64,000 nt of DNA from the NCBI RefSeq assembly GCF_000344155.1, contig NZ_BAOQ01000006.1, positions 1 through 64,000 on the forward strand. Direction: 5' to 3'. Under the pieces are notes generated by a model, which worked only from the letters and a program-made list of their open reading frames with translations, had not been told where the DNA came from and did no database searches. The position numbers and the translations under genes were made by a program. Positions 49,202 through 58,350 of the stretch are shown here, piece by piece. Origin of the DNA: Gordonia paraffinivorans NBRC 108238. Its GTDB lineage: Bacteria; Actinomycetota; Actinomycetes; Mycobacteriales; Mycobacteriaceae. Positions within the stretch are counted from its first letter, which is position 1; every line of letters starts with the position of its first letter.

Positions 49202-50800
49202 ATGTCCGGGATCAGGTCGGTCGACGTCATCGGATTCCGAACCCTCCTCCGGTTCCACCTCAGACGTGAGCTCGTGGCACTGATCTGCTGGGTCGGTGGC
49301 ACCGCGGCACTCATCGGGGTCCAGTCCGTCGCCAGCCAGAGCTTCTACGACACACCGGAAGAACTCGCCGCGCTGAGGGAGACGATCGGCGCCAACCCCG
49401 CGGTACTGGCATTCGCCGGGCCCGTCGAACTGCTCGAGAACATCGGCGGCGAGATCGTCTTCGAGGTCTTCGGGTACGCCGCTGTCGTCGTGGCGCTCAT
49501 GTCGATGTTGCTGGTGGGCCGACTCACCCGCACCGACGAGGAGACCGGCCGAACCGAACTCATCCGATCTGCCCGCGTCGGGCGTGCCGCCCCGGTCGCG
49601 ACCGCACTGGCACTCGCCGGCGTCGCGAATCTCGCCGTGGCCGTGGCGGTGGCGGTCACCGCGATCGCCACCGGGCTCCCCGTCGGCGGCTCGGTGTTGA
49701 CCGGCGTCGCCCTCGCCGGCGTCGGTTGCGTCTTCGCCGCGTTCACCGCACTCGCCGCACAGGTCTTCGACAACCCGCGCAGCGTCTACGGCGCGACCAC
49801 CGCCGCGCTCGGCCTGGCGTACCTGCTGCGGGCGGTCGGGGACGTCGGAAACGGTGTGGCGTCGTGGATCTCGCCCATCGGTTGGGCGCAGCGGACACTC
49901 CCCTACGCCGGTGACCGTTGGTGGCCGCTGGTCCTCCCGCTCGTCGCGACGGCCGTCACGGTCGTGGCGGCCGGGTTCGTCTCCGAGCACCGCGACTTCG
50001 GTGCGGGCCTGCTCGGAGACCGTCCGGGGCGGGCCGGTGCCTCACGGTTCCTACGGTCCACGACCGGCCTGGCCTGGCGGCTGCACCGAGGTTCGATCCT
50101 GGCGTGGACCGTCGGCGTGCTCGTGTTGGCCGCCGCATACGGATCGTTCGCCGACGCGGTCGTCGAGTTCGTCGCCGAGAACCCCGACATCGCCGCGTTC
50201 CTGCCCGGTGGTGCCGCCGACGCGGTCAACTCCTATCTCGCGCTGACCCTCACGATCACCGCGCTGCTGGCGGCGGCGCACGGGGTGAACGGTGCCCTGC
50301 GGGCGCGGCGCGAGGAGACCTCCGACCGCGTCGAACTCGTCGTCGCGGCGAGGACGGACCGGCTCGCCTGGTTCGCCGGTCACGTCGCGATGGCCGTCGG
50401 CGGCGCCACCGTCGTGATGCTGATCGGCGCAGCCGGCGAAGGGCTCGCCCACGCTCTCGCATCCGACGACCCCGGCCTGATCCCGCGGCTGGTGGCCGCG
50501 TCGACGGTGTACCTGCCGGGGATCTGGCTGATGGTCGGGGTCGCGGTCGCGGGGATGGGCCTGCTCCCCCGCCTCGCCGCCGCACTCGCGTGGACGTACG
50601 TCGCGTACTGTGTCGTCACCGAGGTCCTCGGCGAGTCCTTCCGGCTCCCGGACCGGATGCTCCTCGCCTCACCGTTCCGGCATCTGCCGCAGGCACCCCT
50701 CGACGCCGTGACACCGGGCGGCATCATCGTGGTCACGCTGTGCGCCGTCATCGCCCTCGCGGCCGGATTTGTCGGGCTGAGCCGACGCGATCTCGGCTGA
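49202..50800 (+). CDS. ABC exporter permease (tetronasin-transporter-like)
   Basis: 532 aa with ~12 hydrophobic segments in two similar halves, each starting with a basic FRTLLRFHLRRE / TTGLAWRLHRGS-type segment. Each half contains an R(T/R)(D/E)EETxxR(T/V)EL motif (RTDEETGRTELIRSARVGR; RREETSDRVELVVAARTDR), as in antibiotic-exporting TnrB3-like permeases. Substrate unknown; no drug-synthesis gene nearby. Confidence 0.85.
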   Translation: MSGIRSVDVIGFRTLLRFHLRRELVALICWVGGTAALIGVQSVASQSFYDTPEELAALRETIGANPAVLAFAGPVELLENIGGEIVFEVFGYAAVVVALMSMLLVGRLTRTDEETGRTELIRSARVGRAAPVATALALAGVANLAVAVAVAVTAIATGLPVGGSVLTGVALAGVGCVFAAFTALAAQVFDNPRSVYGATTAALGLAYLLRAVGDVGNGVASWISPIGWAQRTLPYAGDRWWPLVLPLVATAVTVVAAGFVSEHRDFGAGLLGDRPGRAGASRFLRSTTGLAWRLHRGSILAWTVGVLVLAAAYGSFADAVVEFVAENPDIAAFLPGGAADAVNSYLALTLTITALLAAAHGVNGALRARREETSDRVELVVAARTDRLAWFAGHVAMAVGGATVVMLIGAAGEGLAHALASDDPGLIPRLVAASTVYLPGIWLMVGVAVAGMGLLPRLAAALAWTYVAYCVVTEVLGESFRLPDRMLLASPFRHLPQAPLDAVTPGGIIVVTLCAVIALAAGFVGLSRRDLG

Positions 50801-50845
50801 GTCGGCCCCACACGCCGGTCTCGCCGAGGTTCTGCCCGGTATCGA

Positions 50846-51955
50846 CTACGAGACGGCGTCGACGCTCCCGGCCGACCACTCGGAAAGGACCTCCGTGAGG
50901 TCGACGGCGGACGCCGGCGCCGGAACGGGCAGCGGCGTCCTGGAGAAGCGGGGAGCCGGCGCCGCCTGGACCATTCCGTCGACCTCGACGTGGCTTCCTC
51001 GTCTGACGGCGTCGTGATCGGCGACCGCCTCGTCGAGGTCGAGAACCGGTGTGAGACAGGCGTCGACACCGTCGAACGCGGTGACCCAGTCGTCGCGCGT
51101 CCGGCCGGCAAACCGCGCCGAGAGCGCCTCGCCGATGACCGGCCAGTGCGCTCGATCCCAGCGGTCGGGCAGGTCGGCGAGGCCCAACACCCCGATCAGG
51201 TTGCGCCAGAACGTCTCCTCGAGCGCCCCGACGGCGACGAACCGACCATCCGCACAGCGATAGGTGCGGTAGAAGGGCGCCGTGCCGTCGAGCAGGTTGC
51301 CTCGCTCGCGAGACACCCAGCGCCCGGCGGCCTTCCACGACCACTGCAGTTGCGCGAGCAGACCGACCCCGTCGACCATGGCCGCGTCGACGACCTGACC
51401 TCGCCCGGTGCGCTCTCGGTCGTGTAACGCCGCGAGCACCCCGACCACGAGCAGCATCGATCCCCCGCCGAAGTCGCCCACGAGGGACAGCGGCGGCACC
51501 GGCGGCGAGCCGATCGGCCCCATCGCCTCGAGGACGCCGGTGACCGCCAGATAGTTGATGTCGTGCCCGGCGGTCCGCGCCCGATCCCCCTCTTGGCCCC
51601 ATCCGGTCATCCGCGCGTAGATGAGTCGCGGTGCAACGTCGCAGATCTCGGGTCCGAGACCGAGGCGCTCCATGACCCCGGGCCGGAAGCCCTCGATGAC
51701 GATGTCGGCCCGGGTGATGAGTTCACGGACCCGGGACACGTCCTCGGGGTCCTTCAGGTCGGCCTCGACGCTGCGACGCGACCGGTACAGCGCCGCATCG
51801 GCACCGGCGATCCCGTCCGGGCCGGACGGCTCCGCGCCGGGGCGCCGGATGCGCGTAACGTCGGCGCCGAGATCTGCCAGCAGCATCGCCGCGTGCGGCG
51901 TGGGTCCGAGCCCGGGCATCTCCACGACCCGCACGCCGGTCAGTGGACCGCTCAT
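50846..51955 (-). CDS. CaiB/BaiF CoA-transferase family protein (alpha-methylacyl-CoA racemase-like)
   Basis: 369 aa from ATG 51955. GPLTGVRVVEMPGLGPTPHAAM at the N-terminus, LYRSRRSVEADLKDPE, GHDINYLAVTG (~125-135) and the VVDAAMVDG segment match the racemase branch (His/Asp active-site pair). Acts on acyl-CoA, either epimerising the 2-methyl group or transferring CoA. Overlaps the TetR stop by four bases (ATGA). Last gene of the nitroreductase-ligase-TetR-racemase operon. Confidence 0.85.
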   Translation of the reverse strand: MSGPLTGVRVVEMPGLGPTPHAAMLLADLGADVTRIRRPGAEPSGPDGIAGADAALYRSRRSVEADLKDPEDVSRVRELITRADIVIEGFRPGVMERLGLGPEICDVAPRLIYARMTGWGQEGDRARTAGHDINYLAVTGVLEAMGPIGSPPVPPLSLVGDFGGGSMLLVVGVLAALHDRERTGRGQVVDAAMVDGVGLLAQLQWSWKAAGRWVSRERGNLLDGTAPFYRTYRCADGRFVAVGALEETFWRNLIGVLGLADLPDRWDRAHWPVIGEALSARFAGRTRDDWVTAFDGVDACLTPVLDLDEAVADHDAVRRGSHVEVDGMVQAAPAPRFSRTPLPVPAPASAVDLTEVLSEWSAGSVDAVS

Positions 51956-52593
51956 GAGCCGGGATCGTGGTGCAGGACACCCCGGATCGTGAAATCGACG
52001 TAGTCGGCCACCAACTGGTCGACGTCGTGGTCGTCGCGCAGCCACCAACTGATGCCGTTCATCAGGTCCAGCACGGCGACCGCGGACCGGTACGGATCGC
52101 GGGTGGTGAAGACCCCGAGACGCGTGCCCGCCTCGATGACGTCGCGGATACGCCGCTGGTAGTACTTGCGGTAGTCGGTGACCACGCGGCGATGCTCGGG
52201 CGTGAGCGCGTTGAGTTCGCGCAGGGCCACGAGGTGTTCGACCCGGTGACGGGCCAGGCGTCGGACATGCGCCTCGACGAGGGCCGTGAGGCGCTGCGCC
52301 GGACCGCCGTCCCCGTCGAGCAGCAGCAGATCCTCCTGCGGGTCCTGCGTCATACGCAGGGCGATTGCGTAGAGGATCTCCTCCTTCGAGTGGAAGTGGT
52401 TGTAGAGACTCGCGCCCCGCATGCCGACAGCCTCGGCGATGTCGCGCATGCCGGCGTTGGCGTAGCCATGCTCGGCGAAATATCGCGCGGCGGCCTCGAC
52501 GATCTCGTCCCGACGCGTCCGTGGACGCTCATGCGTCGCAGTCGGTTTCCCGACCCCGGGCTCGGTCACCTCGTCAGCCCTGACCGGTTCCAT
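51952..52593 (-). CDS. TetR-family regulator
   Basis: 213 aa. HTH at ~28-73 (IVEAAARYFAEHGYANAGMR, DIAEAVGMRGASLYNHFHSK); ligand domain with GISWWLRDD near the end, similar to regulators of fatty/sterol acid catabolism. Its start lies 20 bases inside the ligase gene, so it is in the operon it probably controls. The paired palindromes at 54832 and 54928 are its likely operators (inference). Confidence 0.88.
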   Translation of the reverse strand: MEPVRADEVTEPGVGKPTATHERPRTRRDEIVEAAARYFAEHGYANAGMRDIAEAVGMRGASLYNHFHSKEEILYAIALRMTQDPQEDLLLLDGDGGPAQRLTALVEAHVRRLARHRVEHLVALRELNALTPEHRRVVTDYRKYYQRRIRDVIEAGTRLGVFTTRDPYRSAVAVLDLMNGISWWLRDDHDVDQLVADYVDFTIRGVLHHDPGS

Positions 52594-54181
52594 AGGCTCT
52601 CCTCAGCTCGCGTTTGAGCAGTTTGCCCTGGGCGTCGGTCGGCAGTTCGTCGACGATGTGGACCGACTTGGGCACCTTGTACGAGGCAAGTTCATCACGG
52701 CAATGATCGCGGAGTCCCTCGGCGGTCGCCGTCGCGCCGTCGCGCAGCACGACGAAACCCGTGACGACCTCCGACCAGTACGGGTCCGGCAGGCCCACGA
52801 CCGCGGCGCGCTCGACGTCGGGGTGGGCCTGCAGCACACGCTCGACCTCCTGCGACGCCACGTTGAACCCGCCGGTCTTGATCATGTCCTTGCGACGGTC
52901 GCGGAAGAACATGTTGCCGTCGGCGTCGATGCGCACGATGTCGCCGGTGTGCACCCAGCCGCCCTCGAGGACCTGCGCCGTGCGCTCCGGGTCCTTGAAG
53001 TAGCCGAGCATCACCGACGGTGTGCGGCAGAGCAGTTCACCTTCCTCGGCCTCGTCGCCGTTGGCATCGACGACCTTCACCTCGAGGTGGCCGACCGGCT
53101 TTCCGATCCAGGTGGGGTCCTGGTCGGGGACGTCCTCGAGTCGTTTGAACCAACCGGCCGAGCCGAGCTGGGTGAGCTCGGACTGGCCCCAGTAGGTGCC
53201 CCACACCGATTCCGGGGTGGCGGCCGCCCAGGCGTCGACCGCATGCGGCGACACCTGGCCGCCGTAGGTGAGGCAGCGGCGGACCGTGCCGACGGTGTCC
53301 GGGCCGAAATCAGGATGGTTGGCCAGCGCGATGAAGAAGGTGGGGGTCTGGGCGAGGACCGTGATCTTCTCGTCGCGGATCATGCGCAGCGACGTCGCCG
53401 GGTCGACGGCGGCGGGCAGCACCAGCGTCGCGCCGAGGAGCGTCAGCGAGGTCAGCGACCCGATGCCGGCGATCGTGTGAAACGGCATCACATAGAGCCA
53501 CACGTCGTCGTTCTGGCAGCGCAGGCCCCACGTGTAGGCGGGGGCGGTGGAGATCAGGTAGTTGCGATGAGCGATCTGCACACCTTTGGGCGTGGCCTCG
53601 GTCCCGCTGGTGTAGACGACCATCGCCAAGTCGTGTTCGTCGACCTCGCAGTCGGGTTCGGCGTCGTCGGCGCGCCCGACGAGAGTGTCGAACGAGTTCC
53701 ACGCACCGGTCCCCGGCTCCCCGACCACCAGCACCGAGATCCCCAACGCGTCGGCGACAGGAACCGCGAGCGGCGCGAGATCGCGCTCGACGACGAGCAC
53801 GGCGGGCTCGAGATGGCCGAGCTGCTGGGCGATCTCGCGCTCCCGGAACATCGGACTCACGCCGGAGTAGGCGGCGCCGACCTTGAGCGCGCCGTAGTAG
53901 GTCGCGACGGTCTCGACCCGGTTGCGGCTCATCACCGCCACGCGGTCCCCGCGCCCGACCCCGAGGTCGAGCAGGACGTGGGCGACGCGGTTCGCCATCG
54001 AATCGAGCTCCGCGTACGTCGTCGGCACCCGACCGCCATCGGCGTCGTAGGCGATGATCGCGGGCTTGGAGCCCTGCGAGCGGGACAGGCGGCGCAGCTG
54101 GTCACCGATGGTCGCGCGTCCCAGCGGTGAGGTCTGGATGCCGGTGAGGGCCCGGCCCCCGGTCACGGCGGAGGCGCTCAT
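52574..54181 (-). CDS. Acyl-CoA synthetase (AMP-forming ligase)
   Basis: 535 aa. ATP-loop VYTSGTEATPKG (189-200), TYWGQSELTQLG as the A5-like motif, GWVHTGDIVRIDADGNMFF and RKDMIKTGGFNV (A7-A8), and catalytic Lys520 (AQGKLLKREL). Activates a carboxylic acid to its CoA thioester; substrate unknown. ATGA overlap with the nitroreductase gene. Confidence 0.9.
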   Translation of the reverse strand: MSASAVTGGRALTGIQTSPLGRATIGDQLRRLSRSQGSKPAIIAYDADGGRVPTTYAELDSMANRVAHVLLDLGVGRGDRVAVMSRNRVETVATYYGALKVGAAYSGVSPMFREREIAQQLGHLEPAVLVVERDLAPLAVPVADALGISVLVVGEPGTGAWNSFDTLVGRADDAEPDCEVDEHDLAMVVYTSGTEATPKGVQIAHRNYLISTAPAYTWGLRCQNDDVWLYVMPFHTIAGIGSLTSLTLLGATLVLPAAVDPATSLRMIRDEKITVLAQTPTFFIALANHPDFGPDTVGTVRRCLTYGGQVSPHAVDAWAAATPESVWGTYWGQSELTQLGSAGWFKRLEDVPDQDPTWIGKPVGHLEVKVVDANGDEAEEGELLCRTPSVMLGYFKDPERTAQVLEGGWVHTGDIVRIDADGNMFFRDRRKDMIKTGGFNVASQEVERVLQAHPDVERAAVVGLPDPYWSEVVTGFVVLRDGATATAEGLRDHCRDELASYKVPKSVHIVDELPTDAQGKLLKRELRRAYGTGQG

Positions 54182-54816
54182 GCGAACATCCGGTTGTCGA
54201 AACTGTCGAGGAAGGCGATCTCCTCCACCGGGCTGCGGCTGAGCTTGCGCGGGAAGCCGTCCCGCGGGTACCCGACCGCGATGTGGGCCGCAGTGATGTA
54301 CTCGTCCGGGATCCCCAGCAACTGTCTGACCTCGTTCTCCGAGGCGCACAGCAGCGTCGTGAGCGCGGTGGCCACGCCCTGCTGGCGGAGAGCGAGGGTC
54401 AGGTTCTGCACGCTCGGGTAGATCGACGCCCCGCCCACGACGCTGAGCCGGCCGAGCTCGTGGTCGGTGGGATGGAGTCCCTCCATCTCGGCACAGACGA
54501 CGACGAGTGCCGGCACCTCGGCGAGGTGGTGGGCGAAGTAGTTCGCGCTCTCGACCGTCTTCGGGATCGCCCCAACCTTCTTCGACCCCTCGACGACGGC
54601 GCCGTAGTAGGCCTCCCAGTACGGCAGGTAGAGGTCGGCGAGTTGCTTCTTTTTCGTGTCGTCGCGCACCACGACCCATCGGACGGGCTGGCGGTTGCCG
54701 CCCTGCGGGCCGAAGCGCGCATCGTCGAAAGCTCGGTAGAAGACCTCGTCCTCGACCGGCTTGTCGCTGAAGTAGCGGCACGTGCCCGTCGTGCGCATTG
54801 CCTCGCTGAGTTCCAT
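54178..54816 (-). CDS. Nitroreductase-family flavoprotein
   Basis: 212 aa. Begins with the family segment ELSEAMRTTGTCRYFSDKPV (FMN phosphate site) and has PQGGNRQPVRWVVV and GIPDEYITAAHIAVGYP. FMN/NAD(P)H oxidoreductase of undefined substrate. ATG 54816 has GGAGGAGAG upstream. First gene of the minus-strand operon; its promoter carries an operator immediately downstream of the predicted start of transcription. Confidence 0.82.
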   Translation of the reverse strand: MELSEAMRTTGTCRYFSDKPVEDEVFYRAFDDARFGPQGGNRQPVRWVVVRDDTKKKQLADLYLPYWEAYYGAVVEGSKKVGAIPKTVESANYFAHHLAEVPALVVVCAEMEGLHPTDHELGRLSVVGGASIYPSVQNLTLALRQQGVATALTTLLCASENEVRQLLGIPDEYITAAHIAVGYPRDGFPRKLSRSPVEEIAFLDSFDNRMFA

Positions 54817-54831
54817 CTCTCCTCCAAGATC

Positions 54832-54847
54832 ACTAACCGCTGTTAGT
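54832..54847. promoter_or_regulatory. TetR-type operator, nitroreductase side
   Basis: ACTAAC-CGCT-GTTAGT, perfect 6-bp arms, 15 bases before the nitroreductase ATG. On the minus strand TTGACT (54888-54883), 16-base spacer, TAAGTG (54866-54861) predicts a start near 54854, just upstream. Confidence 0.75.
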
Positions 54848-54914
54848 ATGACTCAGGCCACACTTACATACGGGCACTCGGGAGTCAACCGATCTTCGCG
54901 AGGTAATCCAGGCC

Positions 54915-54944
54915 TTGACGCCAGCGGACTAACAGTGGTTAGTT
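54915..54944 (+). promoter_or_regulatory. Leaderless promoter of the Baeyer-Villiger monooxygenase gene
   Basis: TTGACG (54915-54920), 18-base spacer, TTAGTT (54939-54944), six bases before the ATG; no Shine-Dalgarno. Translation would begin at the first base of the mRNA. Confidence 0.6.
54928..54943. promoter_or_regulatory. TetR-type operator, monooxygenase side
   Basis: ACTAAC-AGTG-GTTAGT, same arms as the operator at 54832; it overlaps the -10 element of the plus-strand promoter, a repressing position. Confidence 0.75.
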
Positions 54945-54950
54945 CCAACC

Positions 54951-56906
54951 ATGACTTCCGTTCCCCTGGACACGGCCAACCGACCCAGCACCGACGAGAT
55001 CGCGACCGCGGTGGCCGCCGGCAATATCCCGACGCTGCTGGCCGTGCTGGTGGAGATGACCGGCGACCGACGCTGGCTGATCGACCGCTACCGACCCACC
55101 CGGAGCCGCGGGATGGACGACAACGCCACCGGCGGACTGCCGGCCGACGTCCAGGACGAGATCCGGCGCGCGGTCGTCGACGCGCTCGAGGACTGGTACG
55201 ACCGGGGCGCTCCCCCGCGTCGGCCCGTCGACGACGAGCTCGTCGCGACGCTGATGAACTTCACCGCCGGTGAGGACGTTCCCGCCGAGTTCGGTCCGAT
55301 GATGGCCGAGATCGTCCGCGGCGACCTGCGCGAGAAGCACCTGCAGCGCGTTCCGGACGAGCTCTCGACCGCCATCACCGCGCTGGTCATCGGCGCAGGC
55401 GTCGCCGGCATGCTCATCTCCACCCAGCTCGCCGAGGCGGGGATCGAGCACACCGTGCTGGAGAAGAACGACGAGGTCGGGGGCTCCTGGTATGAGAACC
55501 ACTACCCCGGCGCCGGAGTCGACACCCCCAGCTATCTCTACTCGGTCTCGTCCTTCGACCATGACTGGTCGACGCACTTCGGCAAGCGCGACGAGGTCCA
55601 GGGCTACCTACAGGCCTTCGCCGACCACCACCGGGTGCGCGACCGCATCCGCTTCGGGACCGAGGTGGTCTCGGCCGCCTACGATCCCGCGACCCAGCAC
55701 TGGAATGTGCACGTCCGCGACCGCGACGGCCGTGAGCACACCCTGACCTCCCGCATCCTCATCAGCGCCGTCGGAATCCTCAACCGCCCCAAGCTCCCCG
55801 ACCTGCGCGGCATGGACACGTTCACCGGTCCGCTCTTCCACTCGGCCGCGTGGCCGGAGCACCTCGACGAACCCGGGGCGCTCACCGGCAAGCGCGTGGC
55901 CATCGTCGGGTCGGGGGCCAGCGCCATGCAGATCGGGCCGGCCATCGCCGACGAGGTCGGCTCGCTGACGGTCTTCCAGCGCTCGCCCCACTGGATCGCC
56001 CCCAACGACGACTACTTCGCCCCCGTCGGCGACCGGGTGCACTGGCTGATGAACAACGTGCCCGGCTACCGCGAGTGGTACCGCGCGCGGCTGTCGTGGA
56101 TCTTCAACGACAAGGTGCACCCGACCCTGCAGATCGATCCCGACTGGCCCGAGCCCACCGCGTCGATCAACGCCGTCAACCACGGCCACCGGGAGTTCTA
56201 CCTGCGCTACATGCGCTCGGAGCTCGGCGACCGCGAAGACCTCATCGAACTGTCGACCCCCGACTACCCGCCCTTCGGGAAGCGGATGCTGTTGGACAAC
56301 GGGTGGTTTCGCATGTTGCGCCGCCCGAACGTCTCGCTGGTCCCGCGCGGGGTCCGGGAGGTCACGCCCACCGGCCTCATCGACTCCGACGGCACCGCAC
56401 ACGAATTCGACATCATCGTCTTCGCCACGGGGTTCCACAGCGACCGCTACCTCTACCCGATGGACGTCGTGGGACGCAGCGGGAAGACGACGGTCGAGGC
56501 CTGGGGCGACCACGACGCCTACGCCTACCTCGGGATCACCGCCCCGGACTTCCCCAACCTGTTCATCCTCACCGGCCCCAACACCGCACTCGGCCACGGC
56601 GGCAGCTTCATCAGCATCCTCGAATACCAGGTCCGCTATGTCTGCGACGCGATCCGGCAGATGATCGACCACCGTCTCGGCGCGCTGGAGGTGCGCCGGG
56701 ACGTCACCGACGCGTACAACGAGGCCGTCGACGCCCAGCACGCGCGGATGGTCTGGACGCATCCGGCGATGACCAACTGGTATCGAAACGCCGACGGCCG
56801 AGTGGTCGCGGTGCTCCCTTGGCGGATCGTCGACTACTGGTCCCGGACCCGCCGCCTGGACCTGTCCGACTTCCACACCGAGCCGCTGACTACCGTGAAG
56901 GCATGA
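54951..56906 (+). CDS. Baeyer-Villiger monooxygenase, HAPMO type
   Basis: 651 aa. N-terminal extension of ~140 residues, then FAD Rossmann motif GAGVAG (148-153), the BVMO fingerprint FTGPLFHSAAW (291-301; FxGxxxHxxxW), and the NADP Rossmann motif GSGASA (~320). The extra N-terminal domain and the length are typical of 4-hydroxyacetophenone monooxygenase. Inserts oxygen next to a ketone, giving an ester or lactone. Divergent from the ligase operon with shared operators. Confidence 0.9.
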   Translation: MTSVPLDTANRPSTDEIATAVAAGNIPTLLAVLVEMTGDRRWLIDRYRPTRSRGMDDNATGGLPADVQDEIRRAVVDALEDWYDRGAPPRRPVDDELVATLMNFTAGEDVPAEFGPMMAEIVRGDLREKHLQRVPDELSTAITALVIGAGVAGMLISTQLAEAGIEHTVLEKNDEVGGSWYENHYPGAGVDTPSYLYSVSSFDHDWSTHFGKRDEVQGYLQAFADHHRVRDRIRFGTEVVSAAYDPATQHWNVHVRDRDGREHTLTSRILISAVGILNRPKLPDLRGMDTFTGPLFHSAAWPEHLDEPGALTGKRVAIVGSGASAMQIGPAIADEVGSLTVFQRSPHWIAPNDDYFAPVGDRVHWLMNNVPGYREWYRARLSWIFNDKVHPTLQIDPDWPEPTASINAVNHGHREFYLRYMRSELGDREDLIELSTPDYPPFGKRMLLDNGWFRMLRRPNVSLVPRGVREVTPTGLIDSDGTAHEFDIIVFATGFHSDRYLYPMDVVGRSGKTTVEAWGDHDAYAYLGITAPDFPNLFILTGPNTALGHGGSFISILEYQVRYVCDAIRQMIDHRLGALEVRRDVTDAYNEAVDAQHARMVWTHPAMTNWYRNADGRVVAVLPWRIVDYWSRTRRLDLSDFHTEPLTTVKA

Positions 56907-57745
56907 CCTCCATCCCGCTGATCTCCGCCTCCGACCTCGCCGGTCGTCTCGACGAGCCGAACCTCAGGATCGTCGATGCCACGGTCCACCTGAGCTTCGA
57001 CGCCGACGGCGCCCACGTCGAGTCCGGCCTCGAGACCTACCGCCAGGGCCACATCCCGGGTGCGGTGTTCATCGACCAGATCACCGGGCTCACCGATCCG
57101 GAGGGCGAGGCGCCGTTCGCCGCCGCCACATCGGAGAAGTTCGCCGAGACCGTCGGCGCGGCCGGCATCGGCAATGATTCGACGGTCGTCGTGTACGACA
57201 CCGTCAACGGGATCTGGGCGACGCGCCTGTGGTGGCAGTTCGGCCTCGAGGGCTTCGACGACGTCCTCGTGCTCGACGGCGGGTACGCGGCCTGGACCCG
57301 CGCCGGGCTGCCCACGGAGACCGGTGAGTCCACCTATCCCGCAACGACCTTCACACCCCACCGGCGTCCGGAGCGCGTCGTGTCGACCGACGAGGTCGTC
57401 GCGGCGACCCGCGACGACTCGGTGCTGTTGATCAACGCGCTCGACCGCGAGTCCTACGCGGCGGGCCACATCCCGAGCAGCGTCAACGTCCCTTTTCCCG
57501 AACTCGTCGACGAGAACGGGCAGCTGCGGTCCCTCGACGAGCTCCGGGAACTGTTCGCCGCGGCCGGCGCGCTCGACGCCTCGGTCCGCCCGGTCACCTA
57601 CTGCGGCGGCGGGATCGCCGCCACCGCAGCGGCTTTCGCACTCCGGGCCCTCGGACGCGACGACGTCGCGATCTACGACGGCTCGATGAACGCCTGGACC
57701 GCCGATCCCGCCCGGCCGCTCACCACGGGGGACGCACCGGAGTGA
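56903..57745 (+). CDS. Tandem rhodanese-domain sulfurtransferase
   Basis: 280 aa. Two rhodanese domains; the C-terminal one has the active Cys234 in YCGGGIAAT (usual CGSGVTA-like loop), the N-terminal one is inactive (DTVNGIWATRLWW). Moves sulfane sulfur, or may use 3-mercaptopyruvate. Its ATG overlaps the monooxygenase stop by four bases and its stop overlaps the GNAT start (GTGA). Confidence 0.88.
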   Translation: MTSIPLISASDLAGRLDEPNLRIVDATVHLSFDADGAHVESGLETYRQGHIPGAVFIDQITGLTDPEGEAPFAAATSEKFAETVGAAGIGNDSTVVVYDTVNGIWATRLWWQFGLEGFDDVLVLDGGYAAWTRAGLPTETGESTYPATTFTPHRRPERVVSTDEVVAATRDDSVLLINALDRESYAAGHIPSSVNVPFPELVDENGQLRSLDELRELFAAAGALDASVRPVTYCGGGIAATAAAFALRALGRDDVAIYDGSMNAWTADPARPLTTGDAPE

Positions 57746-58305
57746 CGACGACGCACCCGCCGGTGATGGTGGAGACCGTCACCGACCCCGATCTGGCCGC
57801 ACCGGTCGCCGAGGTGGCCGGCGCGACCTTCCCGCTCGCCTGCCCGCCGCACTCCGATCCCGGCGACATCGCCGCGTTCATCGCGGCGAACCTGGGCGAG
57901 AAGAACTTTCGCGCCCACATCGCCGATCCCGATGCGGACGTCCTCGTCGCGCGCGAGGGGACGGACGGCCCGATCATCGGCTACGCCCTCGTGCTGCACG
58001 CCGAACCGACGCATCCCGATGTCGCCGCAGTGGTGACGCAGCGGCCGGTGAGCGAGATCTCCAAGATGTACGTTGCGCCCGAGCATCATTCGCGTCCCGG
58101 CCACACCCCGTCGCACGTGTTGATGCGCGCCGCCGTCGACCGCGCGCGCGAGCGCGACAGCGTCCTGGCGTGGCTGGGCGTCAACCAGCTCAACGTCCGG
58201 GCCCAGCGCTTCTACGTCAAGATGGGATTCACCCGCGCCGGGGTGAAGACGTTCACGTTCGGCGACAGCGTCGAACACGACTACGTGTACACGCTGCCGC
58301 TCTGA
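57742..58305 (+). CDS. GNAT-family N-acetyltransferase
   Basis: 187 aa. GNAT fold: VSEISKMYVAPEHHSRPGHTPS (acetyl-CoA loop region) and NVRAQRFYVKMGFTRAG. Substrate unknown. GTG start coupled to the rhodanese stop. Resembles Rv2669, which begins the conserved block running to msrB. Confidence 0.8.
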   Translation: MTTTHPPVMVETVTDPDLAAPVAEVAGATFPLACPPHSDPGDIAAFIAANLGEKNFRAHIADPDADVLVAREGTDGPIIGYALVLHAEPTHPDVAAVVTQRPVSEISKMYVAPEHHSRPGHTPSHVLMRAAVDRARERDSVLAWLGVNQLNVRAQRFYVKMGFTRAGVKTFTFGDSVEHDYVYTLPL

Positions 58306-58350
58306 GGCGGATGCGCCGGTGCGCCTGTCCCGAATCGGGCCGGACGGCCC

